This document shows positions 15,700-23,608 of a stretch of DNA of 35,827 bases, one piece after another; the stretch's first letter is position 1; every line of letters starts with the position of its first letter. Source of the DNA: Planctomycetota bacterium. Lineage in GTDB: Bacteria; Planctomycetota; PUPC01; JACPCR01. The position numbers and the translations under genes were made by a program. A model generated the notes under the pieces. That model saw nothing but the letters and a program-made list of their open reading frames with translations, did not search any database and had not been told where the DNA came from. Location: positions 1-35,827 of the forward strand of contig JAQBXN010000093.1 in assembly GCA_027625095.1 (NCBI GenBank), given 5' to 3'.

Positions 15700-16023
15700 T
15701 TCAGTCTAACTTTACCCACCGTGGCGGGAGCCCGAGTGGCAAGGCCAACTCAGTCGAATTGGCGAATAGGAAGGCGTGGTGAGGCCGACTTTGTAGGCCG
15801 CCGCTCGTGGAAGAACTGGCAGGCATCTCAATCCTCGTCCGGGGATGATGGTGAGCCCGATACTTAATCCAAAGAGACTCTCACGTCTGAGGCATTTGCT
15901 GCCTCAGACTGCAACGCGCCTCCTCGCACCCTCCTCCACTTTAGACCCATTGGAAGTCCGGTTTGGATCGGTCCTAGCCATGCGTCTTGTGTGAATGTCT
16001 ACTCTTGCTCGCATCTGCTGGAC
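15700..16023. other. Gene-free interval
   Basis: No coding sequence, terminator or repeat could be supported. Open stretches here on the plus strand lack start signals and recognisable protein features. Confidence 0.5.
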
Positions 16024-16458
16024 ATGAAGGACTGGACTACGACAGCAGGCACGCCAAGCACACCAACAACCAGGTGCTGTGTCTCGGCGTCACCACGTGC
16101 GGTTCTGACGGGCAGATGATTCTCGGCAACCCAGACTGCCACGTTCACGATTAATTTCTCGAACGCCGACACAAGCAACGCCAACGCAGCGGTTGTCAAC
16201 GACGATGTTCCTGCCGGATTCTTCAAGAAGGGAACGAGCCCGGTCGGCACAGCCTCGGTGAGCGGAACGACCGTCACGGTCACCGTCGGCACCATGTCGC
16301 CAGGCGCAAGGGGAACGTTGACCGTCACCGGCACAGCAGGCAACAGCTCTACGGCCCGTGGCAAGTACGTTAACAACGCCATGGTCACCTGCTCAAGTGT
16401 GCAGAGTGACATGACTAGCGACACCGATAGCTGCACGACCACCGTTTTTCCCGGTTAA
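16024..16458 (+). pseudogene. DUF11-type beta-sandwich remnant of a secreted protein
   Basis: Reading from 16081, the frame gives VSASPRAVLTGR, a TGA stop (16117-16119), and then about 112 codons ending at 16458 that match one DUF11 (conserved repeat domain) module. Marks are ATQTATFTINFSNADTSNAN, then VVNDDVPAGF, SVSGTTVTVTVGTMSPGARG and TLTVTGTAGN. In full-length proteins such modules occur in long tandem arrays behind a signal peptide. Here only one remains, there is no signal peptide, and the stop falls just inside the module's first strand. It is therefore scored as a decayed fragment. A GTG at 16258 could start a 66-residue piece, but this would cut the module in half. Confidence 0.6.
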
Positions 16459-16635
16459 CATTCCTGGTTGCGGCCACAAGGCAGCGTAAGGATTACGAGG
16501 CATAGCTTTGAACTTTTCGCAAAATCGACGGACAATTCGAGGCCAAAGCGCTTCTAAAAGATGCAGGTAAGGTTTAGAGTGCAACTCCGGCCTATCATTG
16601 GGCTGCGGCGATCCCCTCCTACCTTCACCCTGACG

Positions 16636-16755
16636 CGGACATTGGCCGCAATCGAACCTGGGAAAGGAGGCGTCTCGCCTCCACACGGAAGCGAGACGCT
16701 TCCGCTCCAGGGAAAATTCTCCGCGTCACGCGGAGAGATTACAAAGTGAGACTTT
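16636..16755 (+). repeat. Dispersed hairpin-chain repeat, copy 2
   Basis: It shares with the copy at 2.77 kb the ACCTGGGAA entry, GGAGGCG-TCT-CGCCTCC, CTCCGCG-TCA-CGCGGAG and the TTACAAAGTGAGAC tail. It also carries an extra hairpin GGAAGCG-AGA-CGCTTCC. The tail ends 3 bp before the ATG of the next gene, so this copy forms that gene's entire near-upstream region. Confidence 0.85.
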
Positions 16756-16756
16756 A

Positions 16757-17488
16757 ATGCCACCACTGTTTGACTTTTTCATGGCGGCCCTAATGGCCGG
16801 GCTGGTTACCACCATCAGTAAGATCCACTCCCCCAGGTGGAAGACGTTTGTGTACGCATTCCCGATTCCCTTCACGCTTGCCTTTCTTGTTGGAAGCAAG
16901 CCGTTGAGTTGTTCGCACGCGATTGGTGCGTTGTCCGTTCACATTTTTCTGTGGTCAATCTGGGGACTGCGTAAACGAACAGGATGGCCGGTCTATCTGA
17001 TCGATATTCTCATGGCACTGGTTTATCTCGTGGGGGTGAGAACGGCCGCAGGAAGTCTCAAAAACAACAGCGACCTTCTGTTCTTCGGGCTCATTGCACT
17101 CGGGATCACATTTTCAATTGCCACCCGCTGGCTGCCCAATGTCGAAGAACAGGGGCATATAAGCCCGATGCCAGTGCCAAAGAAATTCCTGCTGGTGTTT
17201 ATCATTGCAACCTCCCTGTTCGCTCTGAAGAACACTTTCGGACCTGCAGTGGCGACCTTTCCATATCTCGGCGTATTTACGGTCTTCGAGTGCCGTCATT
17301 CTCTTTACACGCTCGGCAAGCGGTTCGGCCGGCTGTCGATGGCGTTCATGTTCCTTTTGGCTTCTCTGAGATTATTGCAAGAGCACATGCCGGTCCCGCA
17401 GGCACTGGCATTGGCATGGTTGCCGTGCCTGGCAACTCTCACGGTTCTGCAAAGGGAAGGCGGAGCGAAACGGGAAGGAGAGGAATGA
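16757..17488 (+). CDS. Polytopic membrane protein of unknown function
   Basis: The 243-residue protein has about seven hydrophobic segments: FFMAALMAGLVTT, TFVYAFPIPFTLAFLVG, AIGALSVHIFLWSIWGL, YLIDILMALVYLVGV, LLFFGLIALGITFSIA, FLLVFIIATSLFAL and later ones. It ends in a charged tail (REGGAKREGEE). No motif links it to a transporter or enzyme family that I recognise. The ATG at 16757 directly follows a hairpin repeat, so the repeat may have replaced the native promoter or leader; the GTGAG in the repeat tail is the only purine-rich stretch near the start. Convergent with the ABC ATPase gene (stops 30 bp apart). It might be a membrane partner of that ATPase, but opposite orientation argues against a shared operon. 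Confidence 0.75.
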   Translation: MPPLFDFFMAALMAGLVTTISKIHSPRWKTFVYAFPIPFTLAFLVGSKPLSCSHAIGALSVHIFLWSIWGLRKRTGWPVYLIDILMALVYLVGVRTAAGSLKNNSDLLFFGLIALGITFSIATRWLPNVEEQGHISPMPVPKKFLLVFIIATSLFALKNTFGPAVATFPYLGVFTVFECRHSLYTLGKRFGRLSMAFMFLLASLRLLQEHMPVPQALALAWLPCLATLTVLQREGGAKREGEE

Positions 17489-17517
17489 GCAGTGCGTCCC
17501 CTCCCCTCCCCTCTCAG

Positions 17518-18438
17518 CTACTTCGTCATGTGCAGGAAGACTTTCTCCAGGTCAGCCTTTTCCTGGATGAACTTCATTACACGGAAACCTCGATTCACGA
17601 GCAACGCCACAACTTCACTCGCGTCTTCAGCGCTGCCCGGATGGACGCCGGTCAATTCTCTTTCATTGATGATTTCGACCGTCAGGCCGGGGATGGCCAG
17701 CAATGCGGAGGCAGCAGCTTCCGCACCTTCGACCAGGATGACTCTGAATCGTCCCTCACCACTGATACCGTTTGAGACTTCATCCTGTGCACCGGCCGAG
17801 ACCAGTTTGCCGTGGTCAATAATGGCCACATGGGTGCACAGGTCTTCGAGTTCAGTCAGGATGTGCGAAGAGAGCAGCACTGCCTTCCCCATTCTGCCGA
17901 GTTCACGAATGAGTTCCCTGAATTCGATACGCGCTCGCGGGTCGAGCCCGCTGGCCGGTTCGTCGAGAAGCAGCAGGTCCGGATCGTGGAGCAGGCAGCG
18001 TGCCAGCGAGACTCGCTGGGATTGACCGCGTGAGAGAGTAACTGCCTCACGTTCCTTGAGATCTTTGAGTTCAGTCAGCTCCAGCACGTCTCCGATCAAT
18101 CTCTCCCGATCTGATTTCTTGATAAGGAATGCCTGCGCGAAGAAATCGAGGTATTCGTAAACGGTCGTATTTTCATAAGCGCCGAAGACGTCCGGCATAT
18201 ATCCCGTAAGCGCACGCGTCTTCAGTGGCTGCCTCCGCACCGAATGGCCTCCAACCAGCACTTCGCCGCGCGAGGGCTGAAGGAGGCCGGCCACGATTCG
18301 AATCGTGGTAGTCTTGCCAGCGCCGTTGGGCCCGATGAAACCCAGGATCTGGCCCGCGTCGAGGGTGAGGCTGAGACGGTCCACCGCCAGCGAGCCTTCG
18401 TAGCTTTTCGAGATTTCCTTGATTTCAAGTACGGCCAT
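17518..18438 (-). CDS. ABC transporter ATP-binding protein (ABC-2 / GldA-like)
   Basis: The 306-residue protein has one nucleotide-binding domain with Walker A GPNGAGKTT (36-44), signature LSRGQ (135-139), Walker B LLLLDE (155-160), a D-loop and switch His192 (LSSH). A C-terminal extension of about 90 residues is typical of ABC-2-type exporter ATPases of the GldA/NosF/drug-export type. The start lies 2 bp after the stop of the upstream 805-residue membrane protein, so the two are almost certainly translationally coupled. No ABC-2 permease gene lies beside it. The permease may be elsewhere, or the partner membrane proteins may be unusual. Confidence 0.94.
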   Translation of the reverse strand: MAVLEIKEISKSYEGSLAVDRLSLTLDAGQILGFIGPNGAGKTTTIRIVAGLLQPSRGEVLVGGHSVRRQPLKTRALTGYMPDVFGAYENTTVYEYLDFFAQAFLIKKSDRERLIGDVLELTELKDLKEREAVTLSRGQSQRVSLARCLLHDPDLLLLDEPASGLDPRARIEFRELIRELGRMGKAVLLSSHILTELEDLCTHVAIIDHGKLVSAGAQDEVSNGISGEGRFRVILVEGAEAAASALLAIPGLTVEIINERELTGVHPGSAEDASEVVALLVNRGFRVMKFIQEKADLEKVFLHMTK

Positions 18439-18440
18439 CT

Positions 18441-20858
18441 CTACTCCCTCCCTTTGCGCAAACTGATCGTGAAGTCGTGCAAAGTCGCGCCTGCGTTCGA
18501 TGAAAGACGGAACTTCAGAGAGCGTGCCTTACGGTCAATGGATTTGCTAACCTCTCCGGAGAGGCCCTTGTCCAGGGGATTCCAATCTTTCCTGGCCGGA
18601 TTCCAGCAGGTCACATCGATCTGGATATTAGGGTTGATGCTCGCGTCCACATGCACGACCTCCCAATCCATCACGTTCGCTGGAATGTCGCACTCGAATT
18701 CAACATAGCCCCGCTGCGGGAAATTAATCTGATACCAGTGTCGGCTGGCGGCTTCGAGTCGATTGTCATTCTGGTTAAAATTATAAGTCTGAAATTGGCC
18801 GTTAACGGGGTCATGATAGTAGAGGTAAATCTGGTTTGGAGTGCCCTCCATGACATTGAGCTGCAGTGATCCGTGAGGCCAGGAAGTTTCATTCGTCAGG
18901 TGGACCGGGATGTTCGCAAAGAAGGTGCTGTCCGATCTGTCCGAAGCCCTGAAACCTTCCAGGGAAAAAACGGGACTGTCCCCCTCAGAGATCGTGCCTC
19001 CTACCTGGGCGTATGGGCCTTCCATGACGTGGATGCTGCGGTCGCGCAAGTTGCCGCGCAGGTTGCCGGATCTATCCGGTTTAAGAACCGCGCTGACCTT
19101 ATGTCCGGGCTTAAGGTCGAAAGGAAATCCATCTATATTTCGGTTCGTAGGAACCTCTATTTCGAGTTCGTTAAGTTCCTTCGTTCCAGGCAAATCATCC
19201 GGTTTCACCTTCTCTACCTGGACAAGACCATCGCTCATGTAGAAGACCGAGCCGAAGGTGAATTGATTAAATTTCAAGATGTATCCTGTCCGGTTGATGA
19301 TCTGTGCGTTGAGACCAGTGTCGGTGAGTTCAAGAGAGGCTACCAGTCTGCCTGGCCGGACCACGTCTGCGGTGCGAATAAGTTCATAGCTCCACATGTG
19401 AGTCCGCAGCGGCTCAGGGATCATTGCCATGGAGTCCAGACCGGCCACCTCGCCCCAGCGAAAGCTGCTGCCGAGCGACGTACGATTTCCCGGCTGATAC
19501 TGATCCGTTACGTCAGTCATCTTCCAGTTCACCGACGTGGTCTTGGGAACGAACTCGGAACTGCTTCTGGATTGAGAAAGAATCCCTGTCCACACATCAC
19601 GTCTTGCGTAATCGGATTCTGTGTTCAGGTGGATCAGGCTTGAGCGTTTAATGACCGAACTGCCGCCACGAACGATGATCGTCCAGAAGTAGCTGAGGAC
19701 CGCAAAAAAAATCGAAAGGGCCGGAACGGTAATTAATGTCCACTCTTTTCTGTTCTTCGATTTCAAATAGAGGTAATTGGCCGGACCAATGACCACGACG
19801 CAAACGAGCAGGAAAAACCCAATACCGATAAACGAAGGTGCTTCAAGCTCGGGAAACTGGGACGCGGCCGTACGTGCCGTCGCAATGTATCCAAGTGGAG
19901 GTAGCGATTGGCCGTTTTCTAAAAGGTAGCCCGCCAGATGCGGCCACTCAGACCAATCCTGCAAGTTCGGTTGATTGAGATCGAAGGTCAGCACCAGGAT
20001 ATATCCGGCGCCAAACCGTCTCTCCACAATCAATGGTGCGTCACGCGTGCCCTGAATGAGCCGCCCCTTCTGAATTTCGAATCGGCGGATTCTCAAGCCT
20101 GTTTCAGAGACAGTTTCTTCCGAACCGAACCTGCCCGGCATCATCTCTTCAAGGAACGTCCCGGCAAAATTGTTCCGGCCGTCGTAGCAGATGACAAATG
20201 TGCTACCGGACGCCACCTTTTCCTGTAATGCACGAATCTGTTGGGGGCGGAGTTCGTTCAGGCTTTCGCCATAAACGAAAATTGAACTCACGGAGTCATA
20301 CCCGATCCAGTGCTCGGGCAGCCACTTCGGTCGGGTAGTAGCAAACGCGGTATTTGAAAGAAGGCTCGCCATGGTGGCCTTCGGCACGCCGATTTTTGTA
20401 CGGATCGCAGACTCGACCGGGCCAGGGCGCCCGAGAACCAATGCAACCCGGTTTGCCCGCGTAAACGTATTTGTCACGGCGGATGCCAGGAGCTCATCGT
20501 CTTCACCCAACAGGCGCACTTGAGCGATGCTGCCCGAACTCATCAGTGCAGTCAGCACAAAGATCTTCTCGCCCTTTTCGGGAAGATCGACTGGCCGAGT
20601 CACTTTCGGGTCATAGGTGGAAATGAGACCTGAGCCATTCGAATCGGCAGGCCTTATCTGGAGCTGACCATTCATAGAGGCGCCCTGGTTCGTGATCTTC
20701 ACGACTACCGGTATCCACCTTCGAAATCCTGCGATGCCATTGAAGCCATGGCTGAGAATCTCCAGCTTCACCTGGCCGAAGACCGGCGAAGAGGCAAGCA
20801 GACACAAGCCGAGCGGGAGAACAAAATTGACCATGGTGAATCTGTATGATTCGGACAT
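18441..20858 (-). CDS. Large membrane-anchored extracytoplasmic protein, partner of the ABC ATPase
   Basis: The 805-residue protein starts with a signal peptide (MVNFVLPLGLCLLASSPVFG; Met9 could be the true start). A periplasmic region of about 320 residues follows, including a GRPGPVESAIR to FVICYDGRNNF stretch that resembles the Rossmann-like/DUF4350-type segment of GldG-like proteins (inference). Two transmembrane helices lie near 345-368 (GFFLLVCVVVIGPANYLYL) and 375-395 (VPALSIFFAVLSYFWTIIV). A beta-rich C-terminal half of about 400 residues then follows, probably also outside. Coupling to an ABC ATPase with a 2-bp gap suggests one complex. The architecture is reminiscent of the auxiliary membrane proteins in ABC-2 loci of Bacteroidota and PVC bacteria, but I do not recognise a named family with certainty. 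Confidence 0.82.
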   Translation of the reverse strand: MSESYRFTMVNFVLPLGLCLLASSPVFGQVKLEILSHGFNGIAGFRRWIPVVVKITNQGASMNGQLQIRPADSNGSGLISTYDPKVTRPVDLPEKGEKIFVLTALMSSGSIAQVRLLGEDDELLASAVTNTFTRANRVALVLGRPGPVESAIRTKIGVPKATMASLLSNTAFATTRPKWLPEHWIGYDSVSSIFVYGESLNELRPQQIRALQEKVASGSTFVICYDGRNNFAGTFLEEMMPGRFGSEETVSETGLRIRRFEIQKGRLIQGTRDAPLIVERRFGAGYILVLTFDLNQPNLQDWSEWPHLAGYLLENGQSLPPLGYIATARTAASQFPELEAPSFIGIGFFLLVCVVVIGPANYLYLKSKNRKEWTLITVPALSIFFAVLSYFWTIIVRGGSSVIKRSSLIHLNTESDYARRDVWTGILSQSRSSSEFVPKTTSVNWKMTDVTDQYQPGNRTSLGSSFRWGEVAGLDSMAMIPEPLRTHMWSYELIRTADVVRPGRLVASLELTDTGLNAQIINRTGYILKFNQFTFGSVFYMSDGLVQVEKVKPDDLPGTKELNELEIEVPTNRNIDGFPFDLKPGHKVSAVLKPDRSGNLRGNLRDRSIHVMEGPYAQVGGTISEGDSPVFSLEGFRASDRSDSTFFANIPVHLTNETSWPHGSLQLNVMEGTPNQIYLYYHDPVNGQFQTYNFNQNDNRLEAASRHWYQINFPQRGYVEFECDIPANVMDWEVVHVDASINPNIQIDVTCWNPARKDWNPLDKGLSGEVSKSIDRKARSLKFRLSSNAGATLHDFTISLRKGRE

Positions 20859-21255
20859 CGTAAATTTTCCGACGCCAATAAAAGAAACTCCATCCTACTG
20901 CGGCACATGGCCGCGACCAATCGGAGCTACGCAATACGTAATACGTAATACGTAAGCTTGCAGGCACTTAGACTTAGAAAGCAGGATGGCATCTCAAACG
21001 CCCACCGAAGGGAGGTCGCTTGCACCTCATTACGTGATTACGTCTTTACGTCATTACGAAGCGGCTACGGTAGTACACGCACACCGCGCAGACTTTCCAA
21101 AGTAAATCTTTAACCAGAAGCCCCGGAATCCATCTATCGCCGCAAAACGACTTGAGTTCTTCAGATGCAGATTTGAGACTACGCGTTCGAGTGCATCTAT
21201 CAGACATCCCCTTGAATGCACCACGTTCCTATAAACAGATACCACCTTAACAGCT
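20859..21255. other. Divergent intergenic region with TACGTAAT-type repeats
   Basis: The region separates the ABC-linked operon (leftward) from the Hsp70 operon (rightward), so both promoters should lie here. Tandem ATACGTA units occur at 20929-20956, and ATTACGT-related units (ATTACGTGATTACG, then TTACGTCATTACG) at 21028-21060. These are short simple repeats with self-complementary TACGTA cores. I could not assign a promoter or an HrcA/CIRCE heat-shock operator upstream of the Hsp70 gene. Confidence 0.6.
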
Positions 21256-22929
21256 ATGAATGACCCCATCGTCGGCATCGATCTTGGCACAACCAATTCT
21301 GAAATTTCGGCATACATAAACGGTGAAGTTCAGCTCATCAGTTCGGGCGACCAGAAAATTCTCCCCTCGTGCGTGGGGCTGTCCCCGGACGGAGATCTCC
21401 TGGTTGGCGAAGCCGCTCGTAACCAAATGCTGATCTATCCTGAACGCACAGCCCGCAGCATCAAACGCAAGATAGGCCAGGACGTGAAGATAAAATTGGG
21501 TGACCAGGCATTTACCCCGCAGGAGATTTCCGCGATCATTCTCAAAGAGCTGGTGAGTTGGGCCGAACCGAAACTGCAGACAAAGGTTTCCAGGGCAGTC
21601 ATCACCGTTCCCGCCTTTTTTTCTGACGCCCAGCGGGCCGCCACGCGCGAGGCAGGTGAGCTTGCCGGCCTGGAAGTCGTCCGCATCCTCAATGAACCCA
21701 CGGCGGCCAGCCTGGCCTACGGTTATGCGGAGGGCCGCCAGCACACGATGATGGTTTATGACCTTGGCGGAGGCACGTTTGACGTCTCCATCGTGACTGT
21801 TGAAGGGGATGTCACCGAGGTACTCGCCAGCCATGGCAACAACGAGCTCGGAGGCGATGATTTTGACAAGCTCCTCGCCGATCACCTGCTGGAGCTGTTC
21901 CGGGACGAGCACGGCCTGGATCTGAGAGATCAGCATCCGGCGGCTTATTCACGGATCTGGTGGGCCACCGAAGAGGCAAAGAAAAAACTCAGCTTCGAGC
22001 CTTACGTGCGAATTCGGGAAGAGAATCTGGCCACCTCCGCGGACGGCCACCCCATGCACCTTGACGTTGAACTATCGAGGGAGCAGTTTGAAGACATGAT
22101 CTCGCCACTGGTGGAGTCCACCCTGGAAAGCGTCAACAAGGCCATGGAAGACGCCGGGAAACAGACCGGCGACCTGGATGCCATCCTTCTTGTCGGGGGC
22201 TCGACTCGCATCCCTTATATTGCCGAAACCCTGGAAAAACTCGCGGGCGTCCCGGCCCGGCAGGATGTTCACCCGGACCTTTGCGTAGCGCTCGGCGCCG
22301 GCGTCCTGGCTTCACGGCTTGGGGGACACGATATCGAGCGAGTGCTGGTAGACGTATCGCCCTTCTCGTTCGGGCCAGCTTATCTGGGCTACAGAAACGG
22401 TATGCCCTACCCGCACTGCTATCGCCCCATCATCAGCAGGAATACCCCTCTGCCCGTGACAAGGGCTGAGTCCTATTACACCTCCTATCCCTTCCAGACA
22501 GAAGTGAAATTTGACATCTATCAGGGGGAGAACCCTGACGCGCTCAAGAACATCCATATCGGCAGTTTTAAGGTCACCGGACTTAAACCAATGGAAGACT
22601 ACAACGAAGTCCTCTGTCGTATGAGCCTCAACCTCGACGGAATTCTCAATGTGGTTGCCATCGAGAAGAAGACCGGGCTGTCGAAACAGATCACCATCTC
22701 CAATGCCGTAAACCTTTTGAGCAAGGACGAAGAGGCCAGCGCAAAGGAGCGCATCAGGCAACTTTTTGGAGAAGAGGAATCGGACTCCGATACATTGGGC
22801 GAAGGGCCGGAGCAGAGGGATATCGAAGAGAGCGCCTCCCCGGAAAACGCCGCCTGGATGGTGAAGGAGGACGAGGCGCGCTTGCTTCTGCAACGCTCAC
22901 GATCCTTGCTTTCCAACATGCACTCTTAA
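21256..22929 (+). CDS. Alternative Hsp70-family chaperone, lid interrupted by in-frame TAA
   Basis: The 557-residue product has a complete actin-like ATPase domain: phosphate-1 loop GIDLGTTNS (7-15), EPTAASLAYG (about 147), DLGGGTFDVS (from 172) and the adenosine motif LLVGGSTRIP (about 312). A shortened beta substrate-binding region and a helical, acidic tail follow. The organisation resembles non-DnaK, HscC-like Hsp70s. The frame stops at TAA (22927-22929) right after RSLLSNMHS. It then continues in the same frame for 41 codons that read as the end of the usual lid, finishing LKELLFYVEGN, with a second TAA that overlaps the next gene's ATG. The ancestral protein was therefore about 599 residues, and the annotated product lacks its last helices. 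No Shine-Dalgarno is seen at the ATG. This is the first gene of an operon with zinc-ribbon, helical-repeat, J-like and GrpE-like genes. Confidence 0.95.
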   Translation: MNDPIVGIDLGTTNSEISAYINGEVQLISSGDQKILPSCVGLSPDGDLLVGEAARNQMLIYPERTARSIKRKIGQDVKIKLGDQAFTPQEISAIILKELVSWAEPKLQTKVSRAVITVPAFFSDAQRAATREAGELAGLEVVRILNEPTAASLAYGYAEGRQHTMMVYDLGGGTFDVSIVTVEGDVTEVLASHGNNELGGDDFDKLLADHLLELFRDEHGLDLRDQHPAAYSRIWWATEEAKKKLSFEPYVRIREENLATSADGHPMHLDVELSREQFEDMISPLVESTLESVNKAMEDAGKQTGDLDAILLVGGSTRIPYIAETLEKLAGVPARQDVHPDLCVALGAGVLASRLGGHDIERVLVDVSPFSFGPAYLGYRNGMPYPHCYRPIISRNTPLPVTRAESYYTSYPFQTEVKFDIYQGENPDALKNIHIGSFKVTGLKPMEDYNEVLCRMSLNLDGILNVVAIEKKTGLSKQITISNAVNLLSKDEEASAKERIRQLFGEEESDSDTLGEGPEQRDIEESASPENAAWMVKEDEARLLLQRSRSLLSNMHS

Positions 22930-23055
22930 GACAAGGAAGAGGCCATTGACCTTCACGACCGAATCGAAACCTCGCTCGAATCCAGGGAGATAACCGAGCT
23001 GGCCCAGGCCGTAAGCGATCTCAAGGAACTGCTCTTTTACGTGGAGGGCAATTAA
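22930..23055 (+). other. In-frame lid extension of the Hsp70 gene beyond the TAA
   Basis: The 41 sense codons after the TAA stay in the Hsp70 frame and encode an amphipathic, acidic helix pair (DKEEAIDLHDRIETSL, then ITELAQAVSDLKELLFYVEG), the standard C-terminal signature of this Hsp70 group. The terminal TAA shares its last base with the ATG of the zinc-ribbon gene (TAATG). A purine-rich AAGGAAGAGG precedes an in-frame ATT, so separate initiation is conceivable but would need a rare start codon. Confidence 0.8.
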
Positions 23056-23327
23056 TGGCCATGCTCAAATGCCCCGTCTGCGGCGCAAAGTTCCGTGGCA
23101 CCACTGAGTGTTCACGGTGCGGTGCCGATCTTTCACCTCTTATGCGTCTGGCCACCCGGGCATGGCTGGTGCGCCAGCAGGCCATTGATGCCCTTCTCCT
23201 TGGAAACCCTCAACTTGCCGAACAACTCGCTGCAGAAGCAATGAGTAATAGAAGCTCTCCTGAGAATCTCGCACTGGAAGTGCTTGCCGGGGCATACTCC
23301 TCTCTTTCAGCACAAGGCTCCATCTGA
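23055..23327 (+). CDS. Zinc-ribbon protein of the Hsp70 operon
   Basis: The 90-residue protein begins with a zinc ribbon of two CxxC knuckles (CPVCGAKF, then CSRCGADL; residues 6-27). A helical segment follows (ARWLVRQQ-like, AIDALLLGNPQLAEQLAAEA) that resembles a single tetratricopeptide-type hairpin. The ATG at 23055 overlaps the second TAA of the Hsp70 frame by one base (TAATG), and an in-frame ATG lies at 23061. This overlap indicates translational coupling to the full-length Hsp70 frame. A role as a cofactor or client adaptor for the Hsp70 is inferred from the operon only. Confidence 0.85.
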   Translation: MAMLKCPVCGAKFRGTTECSRCGADLSPLMRLATRAWLVRQQAIDALLLGNPQLAEQLAAEAMSNRSSPENLALEVLAGAYSSLSAQGSI

Positions 23328-23370
23328 CATCGTTTACCCAATCTCTAATCTTTCCCCTACCGTAACCTCA

Positions 23371-23482
23371 CGGCCACAACCAAACCTGGGAACGGAAGCG
23401 TCTCGCCTCCGCACGGAAGCGAGACGCTTCTGCTCCCGGGAAAGTTCTCCGCGTCACGCGGAGAGGTTACAAAGCGTGACTC
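23371..23482 (+). repeat. Dispersed hairpin-chain repeat, copy 3
   Basis: It has the same order as the 16.64-kb copy: ACCTGGGAA, GGAAGCG-TCT-CGCCTCC (one arm mutated), GGAAGCG-AGA-CGCTTC, CTCCGCG-TCA-CGCGGAG, then GGTTACAAAGCGTGAC. It is inserted between the zinc-ribbon and helical-repeat genes, splitting the Hsp70 operon with a 281-bp gap. Confidence 0.85.
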
Positions 23483-23608
23483 TACCGCCACATACGGCTG
23501 CTACCAAAATCTTCGAGAACTCCACCGGACGGCCTGACCAGGATTACTGGCCCTGCGCGCAAACTTTCACAAGTAAAACTCTAATGACAATTCATCTCCC
23601 AAAATCCC

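Noticed and set aside
15999..16442. Minus-strand 147-codon hydrophobic frame
   Set aside because: The plus strand carries a clear DUF11 module. The minus reading is its complement, rich in Val/Leu because the sense strand is rich in Thr/Asn/Ser.
21247..21936. Minus-strand frame opposite the Hsp70 ATPase domain
   Set aside because: It is a shadow of a strongly conserved gene on the other strand, as is the similar stretch at 22312-22893.
22927..22929. Selenocysteine or pyrrolysine recoding at the Hsp70 stop
   Set aside because: The codon is TAA, not TGA or TAG, and no SECIS-like element is evident.
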